This document shows, piece by piece, positions 47,501 to 54,416 of a DNA stretch of 64,000 bases. Made by a program: the position numbers and the translations under genes. Below the pieces are notes generated by a model. It was given only the letters and a program-made list of their open reading frames with translations, ran no database searches and had not been told where the DNA came from. The stretch is from assembly GCF_040645615.1 (NCBI RefSeq), contig NZ_JBEYYO010000022.1, positions 1-64,000 of the forward strand. The letters run 5' to 3'. This DNA is from Glycomyces sp040645615 (lineage in GTDB: Bacteria > Actinomycetota > Actinomycetes > Mycobacteriales > Micromonosporaceae). Numbering within the stretch: the stretch's first letter is position 1; every line of letters starts with the position of its first letter.

Positions 47501-48697
47501 TTATTCGGCGCCGAGGGTCAGGTCCTTCATCTCCGAGACGGCCGGGACCCGCATCGGGTCGAGGCCGTGCGCCAGCGCCAGGTAGACCGACGCGAAGTCG
47601 GGCACGGCGATGAGCGAGGCGAGGCGCTCCAGCGAGCAGCCGCCCTCGGCGGGGAGCACGTCGCAGCGGATGCCGCGGCTTTGGGCCAGGTCGGCCACCG
47701 CGTCGGCGCGCCTCGTGTCCGGCTTGGGGGTGGAGTCGTCGCCGTCGAGGCCGTCGTCCCTCATGAGCACGATCCGCAGCCGCGTCAGCTCCTCGTCCTC
47801 GTCCGGGTCGGCGAAGATGTCCTTCTGGCCTTCGGCGAGCGAGCCGAACACGCCGTCGAGCAGGCCCACCCGGCCGCGGCCGACCTCGCCGAGCTCGCCG
47901 GAGACCACCGGGTAGCGCGAGTTCGCGGCGAGCATGTCGCCGAAGCGGCGGGCCGCGACGCCCGCGAGCGGGCTGGAGCCCCACACGACCGGGATCGACC
48001 CGGCCAGGTTCATCGCCAGTTCCTTCGCGGGGTTGACGTAGGCGTCCGCGTCGGGACGGCACCGCTCGGCGTCCTCGTCCAGGCGCCGCGCGGTCTCGGC
48101 GATGTCGGCTTCCACGAGGCTCACCAGGCCGAGTTCCCTGGCGGCCATGAGGACCGGGACGGTGAGTGCCCACAGGCTGAGCCGGGCCGGGGCCCGGCGG
48201 GGCACGGCCACGAACGAGGCGCGGGCCCGTTCGGCCAGCGATTGGAGCTCCGAGTCGGGCGCGCCGATCGCGACCAGGCGAGCGCCGCGGCGCTGCGCGG
48301 CCTCGGCCGCGGCCAGCGCCTCGGGGCTGCGACCGGACGCCGAGACGGCGATGACCACGTCGGCCGCGCCGACCCAGCCGGGCACGCCCGCGGACCGGTG
48401 GCCGAGGATCGGGACGGGGCAGCGCGGGCCCGCGACGGTGGCGAGGATGTCGCCGGTGCGCGCGGCCGTGCCGACGCCCGCGACCACGACCGCCCGGGGG
48501 CGGCCCTCCTCGGCGAGCGCGGCGAGCCCGGCGTCGGCGGCCAGCGCGGCCGACTCCCGCAGCTGCGGCCCGGCCGAGGCCAGCGCCCACAGTGCCCCGC
48601 CGGGCCGGATCGCCTCGGTCAGGTCGCCTTCGATGCGGCGTTCGTCGGGGAGCCGGTCGCCCAAGATCCCGGCCACGCCCTCGTCCTCAAGACCCAT
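47501..48697 (-). CDS. SIS-domain phosphosugar isomerase-like protein
   Basis: A 398-residue protein with two SIS subdomains. The N-terminal one has V-V-V-A-G-V-G-T-A-A-R-T-G-D (about 80-93) and V-S-A-S-G-R-S-P-E (about 128-136). The C-terminal one matches the bifunctional phosphoglucose/phosphomannose isomerase C-terminal domain (V-V-W-G-S-S-P-L-A-G-V-A, N-S-R-Y-P-V). M. tuberculosis Rv3256c is the counterpart, also between manA and manB. It may isomerise mannose or glucose phosphate or be a regulatory relic; this is not established. ATG 48697 is preferred over an upstream ATG because AAGGAGG lies eight bases before it. Confidence 0.85.
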   Translation of the reverse strand: MGLEDEGVAGILGDRLPDERRIEGDLTEAIRPGGALWALASAGPQLRESAALAADAGLAALAEEGRPRAVVVAGVGTAARTGDILATVAGPRCPVPILGHRSAGVPGWVGAADVVIAVSASGRSPEALAAAEAAQRRGARLVAIGAPDSELQSLAERARASFVAVPRRAPARLSLWALTVPVLMAARELGLVSLVEADIAETARRLDEDAERCRPDADAYVNPAKELAMNLAGSIPVVWGSSPLAGVAARRFGDMLAANSRYPVVSGELGEVGRGRVGLLDGVFGSLAEGQKDIFADPDEDEELTRLRIVLMRDDGLDGDDSTPKPDTRRADAVADLAQSRGIRCDVLPAEGGCSLERLASLIAVPDFASVYLALAHGLDPMRVPAVSEMKDLTLGAE

Positions 48698-48808
48698 CCT
48701 GTGTTCCTCCTTGGCCTTCAGGGCGCGCATCGTGATGCGGCCCTTGGCGGTTCGCTTCGGTTGCCGGGGGAGCGGGCCGCCCGGGGCGGCCGGTGGTCGT
48801 CGGCCTCG

Positions 48809-48985
48809 TCAGTCGCCGGAGCCGTCGAGGAGCATCACCGGGATGCCGTCCTCGACGCGGAAGACCTTCGCGCATTCGGAGCAGGTGAGCGCGTTGGCCT
48901 CGCGGTCGTACGACAGCGGGGCGTGGTGGGGTTCGGGGCAGCGCAGCAGCTCCAGGAGCACTGGCTTCGGTGCGGTGGCGGGCAT
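48809..48985 (-). CDS. Trm112-like small zinc protein
   Basis: A short gene of 58 codons. The protein is Trm112-like: L-L-R-C-P-E-P-H-H-A-P-L (Cys16 with His20/21 as likely zinc ligands), L-T-C-S-E-C (Cys35, Cys38), then F-R-V-E-D-G-I-P-V-M-L. Trm112-type proteins activate methyltransferases or accompany sugar nucleotide pathways; the actinobacterial member regularly lies between manB and the SIS gene. It starts three bases after the manB stop (TAG-CCC-ATG), so it is translationally coupled. Confidence 0.85.
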   Translation of the reverse strand: MPATAPKPVLLELLRCPEPHHAPLSYDREANALTCSECAKVFRVEDGIPVMLLDGSGD

Positions 48986-48988
48986 GGG

Positions 48989-50368
48989 CTAGTTCCTAAC
49001 GATGCGGAGGATGTCGTCGCGCAGCCCTTCCATCGAGGCCTTGTCGGGGCCTTCGACGTTGAGCCGCAGCAGCGGTTCGGTGTTGGAGGGGCGCAGGTTG
49101 GCCCAGGAGCCGTCGCCGAAGGCGAGCGTGAGGCCGTCGAGCCGGTCGGTCTCGACGTCGTCCTGGGCGTCGAAGTGGGTCGCGACCTCGTCGATCTTCG
49201 CGTGCGGGTCGGCGACCTTGGAGTTGATCTCGCCCGAGGCGGTGTAGCGCACGAACTCATCGGAGAGCTCCGACAGGGACCGGTCGGTCTCGCCCGCGGC
49301 CGCGAGGACGTGCATCGCGGCGAGCATGCCGGTGTCGGCGAACCAGAAGTCCCTGAAGTAGTAGTGCCCGGAGTGCTCGCCGCCGAAGACCGCGTCCTTC
49401 TCGGCCATCACGGCCTTGATGTAGGAGTGGCCCACCCGGGTGCGCTCGGGAGTCCCGCCGTGCTCGGCCACGATCTCGGGGACGGCCTTGGAGCAGATCA
49501 GGTTGTGGCACACCGTGCTGCCGGGGTGCTTGGCGAGTTCACGCGTGGCGATGAGCGCGGTGATCGTCGAAGGGGCGACCGGCTCGCCGTCGGCGTCGAC
49601 CACGAAGCAGCGGTCGGCGTCCCCGTCGAAGGCCAGACCGAGGTCGGCCCCGACGACCCTGACGCGCTCCTGGAGGTCGACGATGTTCGCCGGCTCCAGC
49701 GGGTTCGCCTCGTGGTTGGGGAAGGAACCGTCCAGTTCGAAGTACAGCGGGTCGATCTCGATCGGCAGCCCCGCGAGCAGCTGGTCCCCGAGCACGGCCG
49801 GGACGGTGTGCCCGCCCATGCCGTTGCCCGCGTCCACCACGACCTTCAGCGGTCGGATGCCGGACAGGTCCACCAGCTCCCGCATGTACGCGGCGTACGC
49901 GGCCAGGAAGTCCTCCTGTGTGACCGTCCCCGGGGTCTGGGCCTCGGGGGCCGGCTCGCCGTCGAGGATCGCCTGCGCCCGGTCGCGGATGTCGGCCAGG
50001 CCCGTGTCGAGCCCGATCGGCCGCGCGGCCGGCAGGCACAGCTTGAGCCCGTTGTACTCGGCCGGGTTGTGGCTCGCGGTGAACATCGCCCCGGCCACGT
50101 TCCGCTGCCCGGCAATGAAGTAGAGCATGTCGGTCGAGCACAGCCCGGCCTCGACCACGCTCGCGCCGGCCTTGACCGCGCCGCGCGCGAACGCCTCGGC
50201 GAATCCGGGGCCCGAGTCGCGCATGTCGTGGCCCACGGCCCAGGACCGCTCACCGGTGACGGCCACGGCAGCCGCGCCTATCGCCTCCATGACCTCGGGC
50301 GTGAGCTGCGAACCGACGAGTCCTCTGACGTCGTAGGCCTTCACGAATTCACTGAGCTGGGGAGCCAC
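48989..50368 (-). CDS. manB: Phosphomannomutase/phosphoglucomutase
   Basis: A 459-residue alpha-D-phosphohexomutase converting mannose-6-P to mannose-1-P. The phosphoserine is Ser99 in F-T-A-S-H-N-P, the metal loop is D-G-D-A-D-R, the sugar-binding loop is G-E-H-S-G-H and the C-terminal phosphate-binding domain has R-P-S-N-T-E-P-L-L-R. All four domains are complete. GTG start at 50368. It leads into the Trm112-like gene and then the SIS gene. Confidence 0.95.
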   Translation of the reverse strand: MAPQLSEFVKAYDVRGLVGSQLTPEVMEAIGAAAVAVTGERSWAVGHDMRDSGPGFAEAFARGAVKAGASVVEAGLCSTDMLYFIAGQRNVAGAMFTASHNPAEYNGLKLCLPAARPIGLDTGLADIRDRAQAILDGEPAPEAQTPGTVTQEDFLAAYAAYMRELVDLSGIRPLKVVVDAGNGMGGHTVPAVLGDQLLAGLPIEIDPLYFELDGSFPNHEANPLEPANIVDLQERVRVVGADLGLAFDGDADRCFVVDADGEPVAPSTITALIATRELAKHPGSTVCHNLICSKAVPEIVAEHGGTPERTRVGHSYIKAVMAEKDAVFGGEHSGHYYFRDFWFADTGMLAAMHVLAAAGETDRSLSELSDEFVRYTASGEINSKVADPHAKIDEVATHFDAQDDVETDRLDGLTLAFGDGSWANLRPSNTEPLLRLNVEGPDKASMEGLRDDILRIVRN

Positions 50369-50460
50369 GGGTCAAGCCGCCTTTCCGGTGTGTCGGGGGC
50401 CGGTCCGGAAGTCGCCACCGCGGCGGTCTGGCCGCCGCGACACCGCTTCCCGTGACGAGA

Positions 50461-50925
50461 CTAGCGCTGCGCGTCCTCATCGCCGGACACGACCCGGAGG
50501 TGACGCCGGGCACCGAACTGCGGCGCGGCGGGGCGCTGGCCCCCGCGCTGCGACGGCTCGGCCTCGGCGGCCAGGCGGCGGCTCGCGAGCGTCGCGGCGT
50601 CCTCTTCGCGGGAGTGGTCGGTGAGCGTGCCCGGCTCGCCCTCGTGCCGCTCGCCGACCGCTGCTTCACGCACGGCGTTGGCCAGGGCGACGAGGTCGTC
50701 GTCGGTGGGCATGGGCACGGCGTAGTCGCCCTGATGGCGGACCAGTTCCCAGCCGTGGGGCACGGTGAGGCGCCGGGCGTGCGCATCACACAGGTCATAG
50801 CTGTGGGGCTCCCGATTCGTCGAGAGCGGGCCGACCACAGCGGTCGAATCCGAGTAGATATATGTCAAAGTGGCCACCGCAGGCTGGCGGCAGCCGTTCC
50901 GGGAGCAACGCCGATCCGACCTCAC
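50461..50925 (-). CDS. DUF3499 family protein
   Basis: A 154-residue protein. The conserved N-terminal half has a zinc-binding look: C7-S-R-N-G-C12 with P-A-V-A-T-L-T-Y and then Y-D-L-C-D-x-H-A. It is followed by V-P-x-G-W-E-L-V-R. The C-terminal third is a variable charged tail. The counterpart of M. tuberculosis Rv3258c, again beside manB and a metallopeptidase-like gene. The leaderless -10 fixes the GTG start. Function is unknown. Confidence 0.88.
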   Translation of the reverse strand: MRSDRRCSRNGCRQPAVATLTYIYSDSTAVVGPLSTNREPHSYDLCDAHARRLTVPHGWELVRHQGDYAVPMPTDDDLVALANAVREAAVGERHEGEPGTLTDHSREEDAATLASRRLAAEAEPSQRGGQRPAAPQFGARRHLRVVSGDEDAQR

Positions 50926-50937
50926 CCCACGAAACTA
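50926..50937 (-). promoter_or_regulatory. Leaderless promoter -10 of the DUF3499 gene
   Basis: On the minus strand TAGTTT (50937-50932) lies six bases before GTG 50925. Confidence 0.55.
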
Positions 50938-51034
50938 CCACTCGCGGTGATGAAGTCGGCGACGCTGAGCTGTGCTCCGATGAGGATTCGCGGCGCGGGG
51001 CCTCGCGGGGCCCGTTTCGGTCGGTCCCGGACGC

Positions 51035-51046
51035 TAAGGTGGCCCC
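51035..51046 (+). promoter_or_regulatory. Leaderless promoter -10 of the metallopeptidase-like gene
   Basis: TAAGGT (51035-51040) lies six bases before ATG 51047. Confidence 0.5.
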
Positions 51047-51478
51047 ATGCGCAGAGATCGACACGGACGGGGGATGCGGGGGCCGCTGGCGCCCCGGACG
51101 CTGCCGCTGCGGCGCACCCCGGTCGAGGAGTTCGACGCGCTGGTCATGGGATCGGTGGTCGCGATCGAGCGGCGCCTGGCCGAGACCCTCGGCTCGAAGT
51201 TCACCGACCTGCGCCACATCGAGTTCGCGGTCGACGAGGTCCCGCCGGAGCCGAAGAACTACGACGCCGAGGTCATCGAGTACCAGGGTGTGCCGCTCTC
51301 GCGCATGTACCCGGCCCAACCGGGCACGACCGCGGCCGCGCCGCGGATCGTGTTGTACCGCAGACCGATCGAGCTGCGCGCTCACGACAAGGCCGAGACC
51401 GAGGCCTTGGTCCGCTCGGTCCTGGCCGAACAACTCGCCTCGCTGCTGAACCTGCCTCCGGAAGACCTGGAGACCTGA
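51047..51478 (+). CDS. Metallopeptidase-family protein with degenerate zinc motif
   Basis: A 143-residue protein of the small zincin family (DUF1025-like), the counterpart of M. tuberculosis Rv3259. It shows F-D-A-L-V-M-G-S-V (about 26-34), V-D-E-V-P-P (about 62-67), L-Y-R-R-P-I-E (about 102-108) and the terminal helix. Where typical zincins have H-E-x-x-H before L-x-D-E-x-L, this protein reads E-Q-L-A-S before L-P-P-E-D-L. The zinc ligands are therefore missing and peptidase activity is unlikely. Divergent from DUF3499. Confidence 0.78.
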   Translation: MRRDRHGRGMRGPLAPRTLPLRRTPVEEFDALVMGSVVAIERRLAETLGSKFTDLRHIEFAVDEVPPEPKNYDAEVIEYQGVPLSRMYPAQPGTTAAAPRIVLYRRPIELRAHDKAETEALVRSVLAEQLASLLNLPPEDLET

Positions 51479-51797
51479 GGCTCGCTCGCGTCACAAGGAG
51501 TGTCGTACCCACGGCGTAGAGTTAAAACAAGGGGTCCCCCTGGGGGGACAAATCGGAAATATCCGCTTTCATGTTTCCGGTGTGGGGATTCGCTTGCGCG
51601 GAAGCGGGGCGTGAACGCGCGGAGCGGGCGCGTGTGCGGAAGCGAGGTGTGGACGGGTGGAGCCGGCTCGCGCGGCGGGTCGCCTGCGGGGCGGCTTCAC
51701 CGGCGGTCGCGAACCGGTCGGCCGGAATGTGCGAGTGCCGGTCGCTGGGCGCGAAAAGGCGGGACGCCGGTGTCCCGCCCTCTCATGCCTCTGTTCG
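51479..51797. other. 319-base intergenic region between convergent genes
   Basis: No gene is supported. It contains a G/C palindrome (GTCCCCC at 51534 facing GGGGGAC, ending 51549) flanked by A-rich bases, then G+C-rich unstructured sequence, then the whiB terminator. The amount of sequence is more than two terminators require, but nothing coding or repeated stands out. Confidence 0.4.
51758..51779 (-). terminator. Terminator of the whiB gene
   Basis: An 8-base stem GGCGGGAC / GTCCCGCC with a 6-base loop. Read on the minus strand it is followed by TTTTC, so it serves the whiB gene. Confidence 0.8.
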
Positions 51798-52307
51798 CTA
51801 GGCGGCCACCGGAATGCGCTCGGATGCCGCGGGTTCTTCGATCAGTTCGCCGTTCAGCGGCTCGCCGAGGCGGGCGCCGACCAGTTCGTCCATCAGGTTG
51901 ACCCGGCCGCCGAGGCCCGCGCCCACCAGGACCGGCTCGGCGTGGCGCTGTTCGGCCGCGAAGACGGTCTCCGCGGTCAGCGCGGGGTTGATCATCGGGG
52001 TCGGCAGGCACACCACCACCGGCAGGCGCTCGCTGCGGCGTCGCGCCGCTTCACGGGCCTGGCGCTTGATCTTGCGGCGCTCGCGCTCGGAGAGCCCGCC
52101 CCAGATCCCGAACCGCTCGTCGTGGTCGAGCGCGTAGTTCAGACAGTTCTCTTTGACCTCGCACCTCGCGCAGATGCGTTTCGCATCCCGCGTGGACCCC
52201 CCTTTTTCGGGGAAGAACGCCTCCGGATCGGTCTGCGCGCACAGTGCGCGAGCCTGCCACTCCGGAACGTTACCCAACAGGTCGGCCAAGTAGTCACGGC
52301 CGTCCAT
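51798..52307 (-). CDS. whiB: WhiB-family Fe-S transcriptional regulator with long C-terminal extension
   Basis: A 169-residue regulator that binds a redox- and NO-sensitive [4Fe-4S] cluster and usually partners the principal sigma factor. Cluster ligands are Cys23, Cys46, Cys49 and Cys55 (I-C-A-R-C-E-V-K-E-N-C). The W-x-x-R-A-L-C-A-Q-T-D-P-E-A-F-F-P-E-K-G-G pattern marks it as the WhiB/WhiB2 (WhmD) developmental type, in the whiB2 position next to DUF3499 and manB. G-I-W-G-G (67-71) and a basic helix follow. About 85 further residues extend beyond the usual end. GAGGAGG nine bases before ATG 52307 decides the start; upstream in-frame codons are less likely. Confidence 0.93.
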   Translation of the reverse strand: MDGRDYLADLLGNVPEWQARALCAQTDPEAFFPEKGGSTRDAKRICARCEVKENCLNYALDHDERFGIWGGLSERERRKIKRQAREAARRRSERLPVVVCLPTPMINPALTAETVFAAEQRHAEPVLVGAGLGGRVNLMDELVGARLGEPLNGELIEEPAASERIPVAA

Positions 52308-52622
52308 ATACGTCCGCCTCCTCATTCGCGCACCGGTCGAACCGGTGCTCCCCCCTTGCAATCACTTGCGAGGCAACGGCATGAGTGCTGCGGCTGGACG
52401 CGTCCCCTCCCCTGAAACGCGTACGGCCCGGCTGCGGACGTACTGGTCGCCCGCTGCGTGGTGCAGTCCTGCATGGAATTCCGGTGCCCGCGGGCGGCCT
52501 GAAGATGGGGCCGCACCGCCGTGCTCATCTCTATGGACGATGAGTCTTCATCGCTATTCGATAACGGTTCGAGATCAGACGATAGCGCACTGTGATCTGA
52601 TTGATGGAAGGACCCCTCAGAC
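52308..52622. other. 315-base region upstream of whiB, lower G+C
   Basis: No gene is supported. It is the promoter/leader region of the minus-strand whiB gene and is distinctly A/T-richer around 52540-52600. Imperfect inverted repeats occur there (for example CGCTAT near 52549 facing ATAGCG near 52583, and ATCAGA near 52572 facing TCTGAT near 52594), compatible with regulator binding, but no consensus I can name. Confidence 0.4.
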
Positions 52623-53144
52623 TCACGCTTGTGGGGGACTTAACTTGACAGGCTCCCGAGTGGAGGTTCGTTCGCGCGTCGCGATCCATCGAGTGGCGAT
52701 GAGACCGATGACGGCCAGCGCCAACCACACCGCGTCGAGCAGCAGTCGTTCCACTGCGAAACGGGCGTCGATGAATACCTGTCCCTCCTCGGCCAATTGC
52801 CGCGCCTCGTCGAATCCGTACCTTGCCGCCGACATCGTCAGCAGCACTCCGATAACGAGATAGGCGACGTAAACGAGACGGGTCAGTCTGGTTATCACTC
52901 TTCCGGGGCGGGTGTCGGGTGCGATCAGTGCCGCGAGGGCGGGGAGTACGACCGGGAGGACCGAGAAGAGGGTGCGCCGGGCCTCGTCGGAGTAGCCGAT
53001 GCCGGCGGCGCGGCGGAGGGTGTCGTCGCGGGCGTCGAGTCCGGCTCCGAAGAGCCACTGGGACACCGCGACCGCGATGACGACGACGGCGGAGGTGAGG
53101 AGGACGGTCGCGACGGCCGTACGCCCGCGTGACGAGAGCTGCAT
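52623..53144 (-). CDS. Four-helix membrane protein, unknown function
   Basis: A 173-residue membrane protein with four hydrophobic helices (about 10-30, 55-75, 88-108, 132-150) and a basic C-tail (R-x-R-T-S-T-R-E). No signature identifies it. It starts eight bases before the stop of manC reading on the minus strand, so it is probably co-transcribed after manC. ATG 53144 lacks a clear Shine-Dalgarno. Confidence 0.7.
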   Translation of the reverse strand: MQLSSRGRTAVATVLLTSAVVVIAVAVSQWLFGAGLDARDDTLRRAAGIGYSDEARRTLFSVLPVVLPALAALIAPDTRPGRVITRLTRLVYVAYLVIGVLLTMSAARYGFDEARQLAEEGQVFIDARFAVERLLLDAVWLALAVIGLIATRWIATRERTSTREPVKLSPPQA

Positions 53145-53152
53145 GGCCGCAA

Positions 53153-54241
53153 TTAGACCAGATCGGTTCGGTTCGCCTGCTTGAGTTCGGCGACCAGGGA
53201 CTTGACCTCTTGCGCCCGGTCGCGGGGGCATACGAGGAGCGCGTCGGGGGTGTCGACGATGATCATGTCGTCGACGCCGACGGCGGCCACGAGGCGGCCT
53301 CCGGCGGGGACCACGACGTTGCGTTTGGACTCGGTCAGGAGCGCTTCGCCCGAGCCGCGGGTCTCGACCACGACGTTGCCGACGCGGTCGGCGGCCTTGA
53401 GGACCTGGCCGAGGGTGTTGTAGTCGCCCACGTCGTGCCAGTCGAAGTCGCCGGGCACGACGCCGACCTTGCCCGCGGCGGCGGCCGGTTCCATGACGGC
53501 GTAGTCGATCGAGATCTTCTCCAGGGTGGGCCACAGCTGCGAGAACAGGGCTTCGCGGCCGGTGGAGTCCCAGGCCGCGGCGAGGGTGCGCACGGCGGTG
53601 TGGAGGGCGGGTCGGTGGCGGGCGAGTTCGGCGAGGAACGCGTCGACGCGCCACACGAACATGCCGGCGTTCCACAGGTGGTTTCCGGCCGAGACGTATT
53701 CGACCGCCGAGACCTGGTCGGGTTTCTCCACGAACGCTTCGAGCTGGTAGCCGGGGCCGACGGGCGCGCCGAGGCGGAGGTAGCCGTAGCCGGTGTCGGG
53801 GCCGGTGGGGTTGATGCCGATGGTCATGAGCAGGCCGGTCGCGGCCAGTTCCATCGCGCGTTCGACGGTCTTGGCGAAGGCCTCGCCGTCCTGCACGAGG
53901 TGGTCGGCGGCGAAGGAGCCCATGAGGGCCTTGGGTTCGCGTTCGGCGATGACGGCGGCGGCGAGGCTGATCGCGGCGGCGGAGTCGCGGGGGGAGGGTT
54001 CGACGAGGATGTTGTCGCCGGGCACGTCGGGGAGCTGCCTGGCCACGTCGACGGCGTGGGCGGCGCCGGTGACCACGTAGATCCGGCTGGGGTCGGACAG
54101 GAGCCGGACCCGTTCCACGGTCGATTGCAGCAGCGAGGCGTCCGTGCCGGTGAGGGGCAGCAGGAACTTGGGTCGTTGCGCGCGAGACAGGGGCCAGAGC
54201 CGGGTTCCGGAACCGCCCGCGGGGACCACCGCGTGAAGCAT
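53153..54241 (-). CDS. manC: Mannose-1-phosphate guanylyltransferase
   Basis: A 362-residue nucleotidyltransferase making GDP-mannose from mannose-1-P and GTP. It has the N-terminal pyrophosphorylase motif A-G-G-S-G-T-R-L-W-P-L-S-R (about 8-20) with K-F-L-L-P-L. The signature F-V-E-K-P lies near 182-186, and N-A-G-M-F-V-W plus G-D-F-D-W-H-D-V-G-D-Y complete the active site. It lacks the type II PMI (cupin) domain of bifunctional enzymes, consistent with separate manA. It completes the GDP-mannose route encoded within 46-54 kb. Confidence 0.93.
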   Translation of the reverse strand: MLHAVVPAGGSGTRLWPLSRAQRPKFLLPLTGTDASLLQSTVERVRLLSDPSRIYVVTGAAHAVDVARQLPDVPGDNILVEPSPRDSAAAISLAAAVIAEREPKALMGSFAADHLVQDGEAFAKTVERAMELAATGLLMTIGINPTGPDTGYGYLRLGAPVGPGYQLEAFVEKPDQVSAVEYVSAGNHLWNAGMFVWRVDAFLAELARHRPALHTAVRTLAAAWDSTGREALFSQLWPTLEKISIDYAVMEPAAAAGKVGVVPGDFDWHDVGDYNTLGQVLKAADRVGNVVVETRGSGEALLTESKRNVVVPAGGRLVAAVGVDDMIIVDTPDALLVCPRDRAQEVKSLVAELKQANRTDLV

Positions 54242-54416
54242 GCCATTAGTCTTGCACGCCGCTCCCACGTGCTCGTTCACCCCTGCGGCGGGCCTTCGGT
54301 TGTGACGGCGAGGTGAATCCGGTGTCAACAATCGCCCGCAATTGGGACGGACACCGCTTGCCGTGGAGTGTGCGGCCGTGCAGACTGGAGCCGATCCACA
54401 TCGAGAGGGAGCCCTC

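Noticed and set aside
47390..50455. A 1021-residue plus-strand open frame across the mannose block
   Set aside because: It mirrors the SIS, Trm112-like and manB genes on the minus strand and has no domain of its own.
51534..51549. G/C palindrome after the metallopeptidase-like gene as an intrinsic terminator
   Set aside because: The arms meet almost without a loop and no U-run follows on the plus strand, so it is only noted within the intergenic description.
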